Positions 45,805 to 54,313 of a stretch of 64,000 nucleotides of DNA are shown here, piece after piece. Origin of the DNA: an uncultured Porticoccus sp. GTDB taxonomy: Bacteria; Pseudomonadota; Gammaproteobacteria; Pseudomonadales; Porticoccaceae. Made by a program: the position numbers and the translations under genes. Positions within the stretch are counted from its first letter, which is position 1. Each line of letters opens with the position of its first letter. The stretch covers positions 1 to 64,000 of the forward strand of contig CAMYLT010000003.1 of assembly GCA_947259505.1 (NCBI GenBank), read 5' to 3'. A model generated the notes under the pieces. That model searched no databases. It was not told the DNA's origin and saw only the letters and a list, made by a program, of their open reading frames with translations.

Positions 45805-46833
45805 TTATACCCGCCGGTACCAGTTGACGCCGTTGGCGTCCTTTTCCATCGCCAGCTGGTCGCGCGCCATTAGGCAGTGCAGGTGGGCATAGCTCTCGCC
45901 AGTGGCCAGCACCAGCATCGAATTGCCCACCGGTGATTTAAAAATCAGCGGGAACAAATCCACTACTCGCTTCGGTTCATCGCAATTCTCCAGCACGATT
46001 TGTAAATCTTTCTCATGTTCCTCGATCAGGCTTTGCAGGCGCGGCAGTGCACCGCGAAAGGGCAGCCCGTGGGAGGGCAGCACCAGGGTGTCTTCCGGCA
46101 GCAGTGATTGCAGCCTGTGGCAGGAATCGATCCAGTCCTGCAGCGGATTGCCCGCCGGTTCGATGGGCCAGACACTGACGTTGGAGGAAATGGTCGGCAA
46201 CAACTGGTCGCCGGAAATTAACACGCCCAGCTCCGGGCAGTGCAGGCAGGCGTGCTCCGGTGAGTGTCCCTCGCCCATGACAATATGCCAGTCGCGGCCG
46301 TTGATGCTGAACGTCTGGCCGTCCCGCAGGCGGTTATAGATGCTCGGCATGCCGCGGATCATGCTGCCGAAGCCGCCAAACCGGGAGCGGTAGTAGTTGA
46401 GCTGTTCCTCGCTGAAGCCAGCGGCCTGGTAGAAGTCGATGGCTTCTTCCGGTGCTTCCCGGGTGCTGTCTTCCAGCAGGATACGGCAGTGCATGTATTC
46501 CCCGCGAGACATCCAGAACTCGGCGCCGCTGTGACGACACAGCCAGGCGGCCAGCCCGATATGGTCCGGGTGCATATGGGTGGCGATCAGCCGTTTGATC
46601 GGTTTGCTGTCGCTGAGCAGTGGGCACAGTTTCAGCCACAGTTCTGCCGTGTCATCAGAGGCCAATCCGGTGTCGACAATGGTCCAGCCGTCGTCCTCTT
46701 CCAGCAGCCACAGGTTGATGTGGTCGAGCCGGAACGGCAGTGGCATGCGCAGCCAGTACACGCCCTCGGCGACCTGTTGGGGCTTGCCCAGCTCAGGCGG
46801 TTGTGGGAACGGGTACTGCGGCCTGTTACTCAT
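45805..46833 (-). CDS. Metallo-beta-lactamase-fold hydrolase
   Basis: 342 residues. Metal-binding ATHMHPDHIG (HxHxDH), GEGHSPEHACLHCPELGVLISGDQLL and the later LPSHGLPF supply the ligands. The C-terminal extension with helical stretch (LQSLIEEHEKDLQIVLEN) is typical of the large MBL-fold hydrolases annotated near acyl-CoA or glyoxalase functions. Specific substrate not deducible. Confidence 0.9.
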   Translation of the reverse strand: MSNRPQYPFPQPPELGKPQQVAEGVYWLRMPLPFRLDHINLWLLEEDDGWTIVDTGLASDDTAELWLKLCPLLSDSKPIKRLIATHMHPDHIGLAAWLCRHSGAEFWMSRGEYMHCRILLEDSTREAPEEAIDFYQAAGFSEEQLNYYRSRFGGFGSMIRGMPSIYNRLRDGQTFSINGRDWHIVMGEGHSPEHACLHCPELGVLISGDQLLPTISSNVSVWPIEPAGNPLQDWIDSCHRLQSLLPEDTLVLPSHGLPFRGALPRLQSLIEEHEKDLQIVLENCDEPKRVVDLFPLIFKSPVGNSMLVLATGESYAHLHCLMARDQLAMEKDANGVNWYRRV

Positions 46834-46896
46834 TGGAGGTTCCTACAAATAGGGTGGCTATGACGAACAGCACGTTTTAAGGGTAGTGGATAGCAG

Positions 46897-47556
46897 TTAT
46901 GCCAGCACTTGTTGCAGCCAGGCGGAAATGGCGTCGATCTCTTCCATGCACACCGAGTGGTCCATGGGAAAGGTCTGGTAGCCCGGCTCAAAGCCCCGCT
47001 CCTGCAATATCTTCACGCTGTTCTGGCCGTGGAATTCCGGCACCACATCATCGTAACTACCGTGGAAAATCTGCACCGGTAGCTTGGCATTGGCCGGATT
47101 GATCTCAATGGAGTTGGCCGTGGCGAAATAGGTGGACAGTGCCAGCAGTCCCGCCAACGGTTTCGGGTAGCTCAGCGCCGCTTCAAAACCCACCGCACCG
47201 CCCTGGGAAAATCCGGCAATCACGATGCGATTGCTGTCGATACCGCGCTGGATCTCGCGGCCGATCAGGTCCTGCACGTTGCGGGCGGAGGCCAGCAGCT
47301 GCTTCTCGTCCACCTTGCGGTCCAGGCTCATTTCCAGAATGTCGTACCAGGCGGGCATCACGTAGCCGCCGTTGATGGTCACCGGCAGTTGCGGTGCATG
47401 GGGAAACACAAAGCGCACCGGCAGAGCGGCGGGCAGGCGCAGCTCCGGTACGACGGGTTCAAAGTCGTGGCCGTTGGCGCCGAGGCCGTGCAGCCAGATC
47501 ACGGCGGCGGTGGCGGGTTGTGCGGGTTCGATCTCCACACAGGGCAAAAGACTCAT
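46897..47556 (-). CDS. Carboxylesterase/acyl-protein-thioesterase-type hydrolase
   Basis: 219 residues. Alpha/beta hydrolase of the EstB/YpfH group: VIWLHGLGANGHDFEPVV oxyanion region, GFSQGGAVGFE nucleophile elbow, Asp in GSYDDVVPEF, His in PMDHSVCMEEI. Cytoplasmic. Follows no obvious operon. Confidence 0.93.
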   Translation of the reverse strand: MSLLPCVEIEPAQPATAAVIWLHGLGANGHDFEPVVPELRLPAALPVRFVFPHAPQLPVTINGGYVMPAWYDILEMSLDRKVDEKQLLASARNVQDLIGREIQRGIDSNRIVIAGFSQGGAVGFEAALSYPKPLAGLLALSTYFATANSIEINPANAKLPVQIFHGSYDDVVPEFHGQNSVKILQERGFEPGYQTFPMDHSVCMEEIDAISAWLQQVLA

Positions 47557-47776
47557 GGAAGGCCCTCAAAATAAACGAATGGATGGACGGCCATTATAGG
47601 GTCTATCAAGGGCTGTGATACAGGCGAAAGCGGTGCTAGGCTTGGGGTGCTCGCTTGTCGTCATAAGTATCTACAAACGTCAGAGGGAGTTGGCGGTGTC
47701 ATATCTAGCAACCATGCTTTCAGGTCTTTTTCACTCGGCTAAAAGGCGTAGCGTTATCACTTATTAGGTAATTTCT

Positions 47777-48061
47777 ATGAATCTCGAAAAGTCCAAAAAA
47801 CGCATCGCAAAGCGCGTCAAAATGAGCCATCAGGGCTATCCGGAAATTACCATCGAGTATTTTGGCGTGGACTCAAATTGTGCCAACGGCGTGTCAGTGA
47901 AGTTCTGCCAGGAAGAGGGTGCGGAAATACAGGAGCAGCGTTTGGCCAGTGCTGGTGATGCCCGGGAAGATGAGGTTATTCAATCTGCCATTGTCAAAAT
48001 TATCGAGCGTTCGGAAGCCAAAAGCGTTGTTCAAGTTGAGGGTGTTTCATCAGTTAGTTAA
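47777..48061 (+). CDS. Small hypothetical protein
   Basis: 94 residues starting MNLEKSKKRIAKRVKMSHQGYPEITIEYFG. Basic N-terminus, then an alternating beta/alpha pattern (YPEITIEYFG, ANGVSVKFCQEE, EVIQSAIVKIIER) with two cysteines. No family recognised. Codon pattern looks coding and there is no opposing gene. Confidence 0.6.
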   Translation: MNLEKSKKRIAKRVKMSHQGYPEITIEYFGVDSNCANGVSVKFCQEEGAEIQEQRLASAGDAREDEVIQSAIVKIIERSEAKSVVQVEGVSSVS

Positions 48062-48271
48062 ACCTGACATTGCGTCCGTCTGTTGCCTTTGGCCCCTCGT
48101 TAGTATGCTCTGAGATCCACCCATTTTTTTCATTCCACATTGGCTCCTGGGCCATCTGCATCCGCATGGCGGTGTGTCATGCCCCGACCTTTGTGGCCTG
48201 AAGTAACTAGAGGCGATGACACTTAACGGTCACTAACGGACAATATGATGCAAAGGGTTTTGTAGCTCGCT

Positions 48272-48289
48272 GTTACGAGTTAATGTAAC
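48272..48289. promoter_or_regulatory. Inverted repeat upstream of the ferritin-like gene
   Basis: GTTAC-N8-GTAAC, preceded by T, in the 280-bp gap before 48342, about 50 bp from the start codon. Same half-site (TGTTAC/GTAAC) as the inverted pair near the sRNA at 54244-54281. Also in this gap: TAACGGTCAC followed by TAACGGAC, a short direct repeat. Confidence 0.45.
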
Positions 48290-48341
48290 GGCTCTGGTTA
48301 AACCACCATTAAAAACTGTATGACTTTCACGGAGATAGGGA

Positions 48342-48902
48342 ATGGAAAAGGTTGAAATTAGCGAAGAGATGATTTTCGAGTGCTTTGCGGCTGCCTGCCA
48401 GTCTGATGATATGGCTGGGACAGCGGAATCGTTTGTGGATGTGGAAGAGTACGAAAACCGGGTGATGTATCCGGAGTTTGCCCGCTGGGCGAGCAAGGCC
48501 GGTTACCCGGAGTTGGCGACGCTGTTCCGCAAGGTGGCGGGCGAGGAAAAACTGCACGCGGTATGGTTGCGGGCACTGTACAGCGATATCGGTGTGCCGC
48601 AACGGGGTGAAGATACCCAGCGCGCCATCGACGCACTGGAAGCCATTCGTGCCAACTGCGATGCGCTGATTGCCCTGAACCCCGACGGCGTGGTGGAAAA
48701 AGCGTTGACGGTGGCGATTCGCGTGGAAGAGCGCGAGTATCAGGATATCTATCCCCATTTCCGCGACCAGGCGCTGGCGGCGAACGATGCCGATACCGCG
48801 GAGGTTTACCAGAAAGTAATCGATTCCGAGCGCCAGCACGCCCACTGGTTTCAGGCGGCCCTGGATAACTTCCGTGCACCCCAGACCGGGGCGATGGCCT
48901 GA
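48342..48902 (+). CDS. Ferritin-like (rubrerythrin-type) diiron protein
   Basis: 186 residues, four-helix bundle with two EExxH-like sites: YENRVMYPEFARWASKAGYPELATLFRKVAGEEKLHAVWL and the later EEREYQDIYPHFRDQALAAND...SERQHAHWF. The C-terminal rubredoxin domain of classical rubrerythrin is absent. Likely cytoplasmic, iron-based peroxide handling by family; function here inferred. GGAGATAGGG precedes the ATG. Confidence 0.85.
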   Translation: MEKVEISEEMIFECFAAACQSDDMAGTAESFVDVEEYENRVMYPEFARWASKAGYPELATLFRKVAGEEKLHAVWLRALYSDIGVPQRGEDTQRAIDALEAIRANCDALIALNPDGVVEKALTVAIRVEEREYQDIYPHFRDQALAANDADTAEVYQKVIDSERQHAHWFQAALDNFRAPQTGAMA

Positions 48903-48910
48903 CAGACTGT

Positions 48911-49771
48911 TTGGGCATTGCACTGACGGACAGTCCCACCATCAGGTGGTGGCAGGCACTTAATCCTGCCCTCTACTTGGTGTCGATACTGCCCGGCGTC
49001 GCGGTCTGGCTGCTGGCGGAACTGCCTTTCAGCCACGGGGCACTGTGGCCGGCAACCCTCGCCGTGGTGCTGCTGCAACATGGCATCAATCTGCTCAACG
49101 ACGCCAAGGACTGGCAGTTGGGCGCCGACACCTTCAAGTACGATTCCTGGGTGCGCATCCACCATGGCAGTGTCCGCACCGCCTTTTATCACGGCCTGAT
49201 CAGTTTGTTCACCGGTGGTGCTCTCGGGCTGCTGGTGTTGTTGCTGCACGGACAGCTATGGATTCTCGGTTTTGCGCTGCCACTGGTATTGCTGGGTGTG
49301 CTGTATAACGCCGGACGGCGACCGCTGTCCTACACAGCGGCCGGAGAGTGGGCCACAGCGCTCTGTTATGGCCCCGGTGTATTTGGCGGCCTGTGGTTCG
49401 TGGCAGGGCAACCCTTTGATGGCACTGCGCTGTCGGGCATGGCCGCCTTTGCCGCCTTCGCCACGGCGCTGCTGTTCTCCCACCAGCCGCCACAAATCGA
49501 CAGCGACCGGCAGGCGGGCAAACATTCCTTCGCAGTTCGTCATGGTGCCATTACCACCTACCGCGTTGCCGGTGGGCTGCTCTCGGCCACATGGCTGTTG
49601 CTAGTGGCGGCCTGCTGGGTTGGGTCGGGTGATCGTTTTACTGCAATTATCTTTACCCTGGCTGCCGGTCTAGCGGCCCTGTGGGTTGTGAGGGTCGGGC
49701 CCAACCCGAAGCGCATCATGTTGTCCGCCGCTTTGGTGTTTCTGTTGAGTGCGGTGACTACAACTCTGTAG
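48911..49771 (+). CDS. UbiA-family prenyltransferase
   Basis: 286 residues, eight to nine TM helices. First Asp-rich motif LLNDAKDWQLGAD (NDxxD...D) and the second in QPPQIDSDRQAGKHS, in the MenA-like layout. Transfers a polyprenyl group to an aromatic acceptor; acceptor not known. Start is TTG at 48911, 8 bp after the ferritin-like gene, with no strong ribosome site, so the start is uncertain. Confidence 0.88.
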   Translation: MGIALTDSPTIRWWQALNPALYLVSILPGVAVWLLAELPFSHGALWPATLAVVLLQHGINLLNDAKDWQLGADTFKYDSWVRIHHGSVRTAFYHGLISLFTGGALGLLVLLLHGQLWILGFALPLVLLGVLYNAGRRPLSYTAAGEWATALCYGPGVFGGLWFVAGQPFDGTALSGMAAFAAFATALLFSHQPPQIDSDRQAGKHSFAVRHGAITTYRVAGGLLSATWLLLVAACWVGSGDRFTAIIFTLAAGLAALWVVRVGPNPKRIMLSAALVFLLSAVTTTL

Positions 49772-49876
49772 ACCGGCAGACGATCTCCCTTGACGATTCT
49801 ATGAGTGGTGCCATTGGTGTAATGGAATACAGGTTTGTTATGCTCTGCCGCTGACCTTTCAGCTATTCGACACCCA

Positions 49877-50515
49877 ATGTTTCCTATTCTCTACTCCTTC
49901 CGCCGCTGCCCCTATGCCATTCGCGCGCGTATGGCGCTGCACTACGCCGCCGTGCCGGTGGCATTGCGTGAGGTGCTGTTAAAGGACAAGCCGCAAGCCA
50001 TGTTGTCCGCGTCGGGGAAAGGCACGGTGCCGGTGCTGGTGCTGCCAGATGGTTCGGTTCTGGATGAAAGCTATGATGTGATGCGCTGGGCGCTGGCTCG
50101 GAACGACCCGGATCACTGGTGGGATGACGCGCTGGCCGGGCAGATTGACCAGTTAGTGCAGCAGAATGATTTGGCCTTTAAGCCGGTACTGGATCGCTAC
50201 AAGTATGCCGACCGCTATCCGGCGTTTCCCGCCGAGCACTACCGCACTGAAGGGGAGCAATTTTTAAAGGGGCTGGAAGTACGCTTGCAGCAAAGCCGGT
50301 TCCTGCTGGGAGACAGCCTCGGTTTTGCCGATGTGGCACTGTTGCCGTTTATCCGCCAGTTCGCCCTGGTGGACAAGGACTGGTTTGACGGCGCCCCGTA
50401 TCCGCAGTTGCAGGCGTGGATGGAAGCGCTGCTGGCATCCGAGTTGTTTCTCGGGGTGATGGCGAAATATAAAGTGTGGCAAGAGGGCGATGCACTGACG
50501 GTCTTTCCCGCCTGA
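49877..50515 (+). CDS. Glutathione S-transferase-like protein
   Basis: 212 residues. N-terminal thioredoxin-like domain with LYSFRRCPYAIRARMAL (active-site Cys near residue 11), KGTVPVLVLPDGSVLDESYDVM for glutathione binding, then an all-helical C-terminal domain (FLLGDSLGFADVALLPFIRQFALVD). The ATG at 49877 is chosen; the longer frame has no homology. Detoxification role by family. Confidence 0.9.
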   Translation: MFPILYSFRRCPYAIRARMALHYAAVPVALREVLLKDKPQAMLSASGKGTVPVLVLPDGSVLDESYDVMRWALARNDPDHWWDDALAGQIDQLVQQNDLAFKPVLDRYKYADRYPAFPAEHYRTEGEQFLKGLEVRLQQSRFLLGDSLGFADVALLPFIRQFALVDKDWFDGAPYPQLQAWMEALLASELFLGVMAKYKVWQEGDALTVFPA

Positions 50516-50545
50516 GGGCATCCCTCCTGGCTTTTCCCTGTTAAA

Positions 50546-51334
50546 TCAGAAGCCGTGTTCCGCTTCCGGGAAGCTGCCATTGCGCACTGCGTCTGCATAG
50601 GCCTTGAGCGCGCCTTCGAGACTGCCACTTTCCGCCAGGAAGTTCTTGGCAAATTTCGGCACTTTGGGTGACAGGCCGAGCATGTCGTAAATCACCAGCA
50701 CCTGGGCGTCGGTATCGATACCGGCGCCAATGCCGATTACCGGCACGGACAGTTCCTCAGTGATTTGTTTCGCCAGAGTCGCGGGCACACATTCCAGTAC
50801 CAGCAGGTCGATACCTGCCTGTTCCAGCAACTTGGCATCTTTCAGCATAATTTCTGCGGCTTGCTCGTCCCGGCCCTGTACCCGATAGCCGCCCAGCTTG
50901 TTGACGGATTGCGGGGTCAGCCCGAGGTGGCCACACACGGGAATGCCGCGTTCGCTCAGTAGTTGTACGGTCAGTTCCAACCAGGCACCGCCCTCCAGTT
51001 TCACCATGTGCGCCCCGGCCTGCATCAACTCCGCAGAATTCATCATGGCCTGCTCTTCGGTGGCGTAGGCCATAAAGGGCAGGTCGGCAATGATCAGGGA
51101 TTTGCTGTTGCCTCGGCGTACGGCACTGACATGGTAGGCCATCTGTTCCATGGTGACCGGCACGGTGCTGTCCTGCCCCTGAATGACATTGCCCAGGGAG
51201 TCACCCACTAATACGACTTCGATTCCCACCTGTTCGATCAGGCCTGCAAAGGAGGCGTCGTAGGCGGTGATGACGGGGAATTTTTTCCCTTGGGCTTTCA
51301 GGTCGTGCAGGCTGTTAATCGTGACAGTTTTCAT
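50546..51334 (-). CDS. panB: 3-methyl-2-oxobutanoate hydroxymethyltransferase
   Basis: 262 residues. First step of pantothenate synthesis, ketopantoate from alpha-ketoisovalerate and methylene-THF. [27 protein letters not shown] and [22 protein letters not shown] are the metal and substrate motifs. Last gene of the cbrB-side cluster; panC, usually next, is absent and a GST gene lies there instead. Confidence 0.97.
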   Translation of the reverse strand: MKTVTINSLHDLKAQGKKFPVITAYDASFAGLIEQVGIEVVLVGDSLGNVIQGQDSTVPVTMEQMAYHVSAVRRGNSKSLIIADLPFMAYATEEQAMMNSAELMQAGAHMVKLEGGAWLELTVQLLSERGIPVCGHLGLTPQSVNKLGGYRVQGRDEQAAEIMLKDAKLLEQAGIDLLVLECVPATLAKQITEELSVPVIGIGAGIDTDAQVLVIYDMLGLSPKVPKFAKNFLAESGSLEGALKAYADAVRNGSFPEAEHGF

Positions 51335-51362
51335 GGGCAGAACAGTTCCATGGGAGACATTT

Positions 51363-52046
51363 TTAGAGGCTGGCCTGGGGGTTGTAGTAGTGACGTCCGG
51401 ACTTGATGGTGAGCATGTAGCTCACCAGATTGCGGTAGTCCTGCTCACTGCCAGCCAGGTCGATGTCGGTGGCGTTGACGATCAGCAGCGGGGCGTCGTC
51501 GTAGTAATAAAAGAAACGTGTATAGGCTTCGTTGAGTTGTTGCAGGTAGCGGGAGTCAATGGCTCTCTCTGCTTCTATACCGCGTCGCTGGATTCGATCC
51601 AGTAGCACTTCTGTGGGGGCCTGGAGGTAAATCACCAAGTCGGGTTTGGGCGCATCAATAGTCAGTTGCTGGTAGACAGTGTGGTAGAGCTTCAGCTCAT
51701 CGTCGTCCAGCGTGACCTGGGCGAATAGCTGATCCTTGTCTATCAGGAAATCCGCTACCCGTACTTGCTGAAAAATATCGCCCTGGCGCAATTCCTGGAT
51801 CTGTTTGGCGCGCTGGAACAGGAAATACAGTTGGGTGGGCAGGGCACTGGCGCGCTGATCCTGATAAAAACGTTCCAGGAAGGGGTTCAGTTCTGCCTGC
51901 TCCAGCAGGGTTTCGTAGTTAAAACTGCCGGCAAGCCGTTTGGCTAGGGTGGTTTTGCCCACGCCGATGGGTCCTTCCACGGTAATGAAACCGGGTAGTT
52001 GGTAGTCTTCCAGTACCAGGTCCAGATCGTTAGCCAGTTGTTCCAC
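51363..52046 (-). CDS. Deoxynucleoside kinase
   Basis: 227 residues. P-loop [16 protein letters not shown], then the DRS-like lid ERFYQDQ...FLIDKD and the arginine-rich [23 protein letters not shown], matching dNK/dGK-type kinases. Salvages deoxynucleosides to monophosphates. Start GTG at 52046 with GGAG 6 bases upstream, overlapping the end of folK by 17 bases. Sits between folK and panB, an extra gene relative to Pseudomonas. Confidence 0.9.
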   Translation of the reverse strand: MEQLANDLDLVLEDYQLPGFITVEGPIGVGKTTLAKRLAGSFNYETLLEQAELNPFLERFYQDQRASALPTQLYFLFQRAKQIQELRQGDIFQQVRVADFLIDKDQLFAQVTLDDDELKLYHTVYQQLTIDAPKPDLVIYLQAPTEVLLDRIQRRGIEAERAIDSRYLQQLNEAYTRFFYYYDDAPLLIVNATDIDLAGSEQDYRNLVSYMLTIKSGRHYYNPQASL

Positions 52047-52542
52047 AGAGATCTCCAGATGAGAGGCGAACGATACCTTCAGATGGGCAATTTTCCAAGC
52101 GCATTGCCAGCTGACTGCCGTCGGGAAATTCCAGTGCCGGTGCTATATCGGCAAGGGGCAGCAGTACAAAGTTGCGCTGGTATAAGCCGGGGTGGGGTAT
52201 TTGCAGGAGGTCGGGCAGGTCGATGAACTGATCGCCGTAGAGCAGGATATCCAGATCGAGGGTGCGCGGTCCCCAGTGGCGCCCGCGGATGCGCTGGTGT
52301 TGCTGCTCAATGGCCTGTAACTGGCGCAGCAGGTCCAACGGGGGTAGCTCGGTCTGCAATTGCGCAACGCCATTGTAGTAGTCGGGTTGATCTTGCGGCC
52401 CCATGGGGGCACTGCGATACCAGCATGACAAAGTGGTCAGACGGGTTTTGGGCAGTTCGCCGAGTTCTGTGACGGCACGCTGTAATTGTTTGAGGGGGGC
52501 GTCCAGGTTACTGCCAAGTCCGATGTAAACAACTTCCGTCAT
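52030..52542 (-). CDS. folK: 2-amino-4-hydroxy-6-hydroxymethyldihydropteridine diphosphokinase
   Basis: 170 residues. Pyrophosphorylates hydroxymethyldihydropterin in folate synthesis. VYIGLGSNLDAPLKQL and RHWGPRTLDLDILLYGD with the Mg-binding Asp pair. The ATG overlaps the pcnB stop (ATGA). Confidence 0.96.
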   Translation of the reverse strand: MTEVVYIGLGSNLDAPLKQLQRAVTELGELPKTRLTTLSCWYRSAPMGPQDQPDYYNGVAQLQTELPPLDLLRQLQAIEQQHQRIRGRHWGPRTLDLDILLYGDQFIDLPDLLQIPHPGLYQRNFVLLPLADIAPALEFPDGSQLAMRLENCPSEGIVRLSSGDLCGTTG

Positions 52543-53900
52543 GTGGTCTGGTTGCTGCTGGCTGGCTTGCGTGGCCGACGACGACGTCTGCTGCGCTGTT
52601 CCCGCGGCTGGTCGAGGTTGCTGGCCATTTCATGACGCTTGTGTTCGTCCGCATCCTGATACCTTGTCCACCAGTCACCCAGACCGGATTCCAATTCTCC
52701 GGCATCCTCGCGGAGCAACAGGAAGTCGTAGCCGGCACGAAAACGCGGATTTTCCACTAAGCGCTGGGCTTGAGTACATGCGCGGCGGGGTAGGCGCAGT
52801 TGCAGTTCCCATATCTCCCGCATCGGCATGCTGAAGCGGCGGGGAATGGCTATCCGCTGGCAGGCACGATGTATAACGTCTCCTGCTGCCTGTTGCAGGG
52901 TGTAAATCGGTGAGGTGTTATCGCGTTCCAACTTTTTACGTGCTTCCTGCACAGCGGGCCAGAGCAGTGCTCCGAGCAGGAAGGCAGGCGTCACCCGCTT
53001 GTTCGCACGGATGCGTTTGTCGGTGTTGGTCATGGCCTGTTCAAGAAACGGGAGATAGTAGCCCGGATCATTTGACAGGGCTTCATCGGTGGCGGGGAAC
53101 AAGAAGCGAAGCAGGCCGAATTCGCGCAGCAGGTGGAACGTAGCCAGTGCATGGCCGTTCATCAGTAGCTTGAGTAATTCATCAAACAGGCGGGCGGGCG
53201 GAATATCTGCCAGCAGGTGGCCCTGTTTGTGTATGGGGCGTGCGCTGTCCTCTTCTATGCTGAAACCCAGTTTGGCGGCAAAGCGTACAGCTCGCAGCAT
53301 TCTCACCGGGTCTTCGCGATAGCGCTCCTCGGCATTGCCGATCACCCGTATCAGTCGCTGCTTGATGTCCCGCAGGCCATTGGCGTAGTCGAAAACACTA
53401 TTGTCCTGGGGGTGGTAGTAGAGCGCGTTCATGGTGAAATCGCGGCGACAGGCATCCTCGGCGATGGAGCCAAAGATATTGTCGCGCAGCAACATACCCT
53501 TGGAGGAGCGGCGTGATTGATCTTTGCCATTATGCTCACTGGAGTGTTGAGCGCGAAAGGTGGTGACCTCGATGATTTCAGGTCCCATACGCACATGGAC
53601 GATTTGGAAGCGACGGCCGATGATGCGGGCGCGTCGAAACAGGTTGCTGACCTGTTCGGGGGTGGCGTCGGTTGCGACGTCATAATCTTTGGGGTGCATG
53701 CCGAGCAACAGGTCCCGCACGCAACCGCCTACCAAATAGGCCTCGTAACCATCACTGACGAGCTGTTCGACCACCTTTTTGGCGCCAGAGGTAATTTGGC
53801 GGGCACTGATCGGGTGATCCCCGGAGGGAACAATGTGTGGTTCGCTGGAAACGACTGGAAGGTGGTTTTTGCGGAAGTATTTTGCGAGCTTTTTTAGCAT
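52539..53900 (-). CDS. pcnB: Poly(A) polymerase I
   Basis: 453 residues. Adds 3' poly(A) tails that speed RNA decay. Class II nucleotidyltransferase head YLVGGCVRDLLLGMHPKDYDVATDATP with catalytic Asp pair, RRDFTMNALYYHP, and a basic Arg/Lys-rich C-terminal tail (RSRRRRRPRKPASS). First gene after the sRNA region, and possibly co-regulated with it. Confidence 0.95.
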   Translation of the reverse strand: MLKKLAKYFRKNHLPVVSSEPHIVPSGDHPISARQITSGAKKVVEQLVSDGYEAYLVGGCVRDLLLGMHPKDYDVATDATPEQVSNLFRRARIIGRRFQIVHVRMGPEIIEVTTFRAQHSSEHNGKDQSRRSSKGMLLRDNIFGSIAEDACRRDFTMNALYYHPQDNSVFDYANGLRDIKQRLIRVIGNAEERYREDPVRMLRAVRFAAKLGFSIEEDSARPIHKQGHLLADIPPARLFDELLKLLMNGHALATFHLLREFGLLRFLFPATDEALSNDPGYYLPFLEQAMTNTDKRIRANKRVTPAFLLGALLWPAVQEARKKLERDNTSPIYTLQQAAGDVIHRACQRIAIPRRFSMPMREIWELQLRLPRRACTQAQRLVENPRFRAGYDFLLLREDAGELESGLGDWWTRYQDADEHKRHEMASNLDQPREQRSRRRRRPRKPASSNQTT

Positions 53901-54001
53901 GTTAGTGCGCTGGATCGAGAAAGGCGCATTCTAGCACAGGGGTGGCAAAATGGTTGTTTTCGCGGAACATGGGGTGTCGTGGGGGTTGGGCCGCAGACAT
54001 T

Positions 54002-54029
54002 AAAAAAGGGAAACCCGGAGGTTTCCCTT
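54002..54029 (-). terminator. Strong intrinsic terminator of the sRNA
   Basis: AAGGGAAACC (54006-54015) pairs perfectly with GGTTTCCCTT (54020-54029), loop of 4. On the - strand it is followed by six T, a textbook Rho-independent terminator that would end an RNA begun at about 54144, about 100 bp before pcnB. Confidence 0.92.
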
Positions 54030-54144
54030 GTATCCCATAGGCTGTAGGTCGACGGGTCTACCCCCCTTAATCAACCGGTTAGCAATCCATCCAATTGTTT
54101 ATTTTTATTATTTATTTTTTTAATTATCAGCTGTTTTTATTGTG
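54002..54144 (-). ncRNA. CrcZ/CrcY-like sigma-54-dependent sRNA candidate
   Basis: About 143 nt, between a sigma-54 promoter and a strong terminator in the 413-bp gap between cbrB and pcnB, exactly where crcZ lies in Pseudomonas. The first half is A-rich on the - strand, with overlapping AAnAAnAA motifs (AATAATAA, AATAAAAA, AAAAATAA) of the (ARN)n type bound by the Hfq distal face; then a short hairpin segment (AACCGGTT; GGG-TAGA-CCC) and the terminator. No open frame of note. Shorter than the about 400-nt CrcZ. Known: in Pseudomonas such RNAs sequester Hfq/Crc to relieve catabolite repression. Function here is inference. Confidence 0.7.
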
Positions 54145-54154
54145 TCTCTAATAT

Positions 54155-54170
54155 AGCAGGAAGCATGCCA
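54155..54170 (-). promoter_or_regulatory. Sigma-54 promoter of the sRNA
   Basis: On the - strand TGGCATGCTTCCTGCT has GG and GC 10 bases apart, against TGGCAC-N5-TTGC. Predicted start about 54144. CbrB, encoded just upstream, is a sigma-54 activator. Confidence 0.75.
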
Positions 54171-54243
54171 GAAATAAAATTTATTTATCATACAATAAGT
54201 TAAATTATTTTTTGCGTGGTTCGCGATTTTTGAGCGGGTGGAA

Positions 54244-54281
54244 TGTTACTTATCTACACATGCGGTGTTAAAAAAGGTAAC
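54244..54281. promoter_or_regulatory. Candidate enhancer (CbrB site) upstream of the sRNA promoter
   Basis: TGTTAC (54244-54249) and GTAAC (54277-54281) form an inverted pair 27 bases apart, 75-110 bp upstream of the -24 element, the usual distance for a sigma-54 activator. The half-site recalls TTAC-type CbrB sites, which I have not been able to check. Confidence 0.4.
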
Positions 54282-54313
54282 GAACTGGAGAGTTGAGGGT
54301 TTACCCGGTCGTT

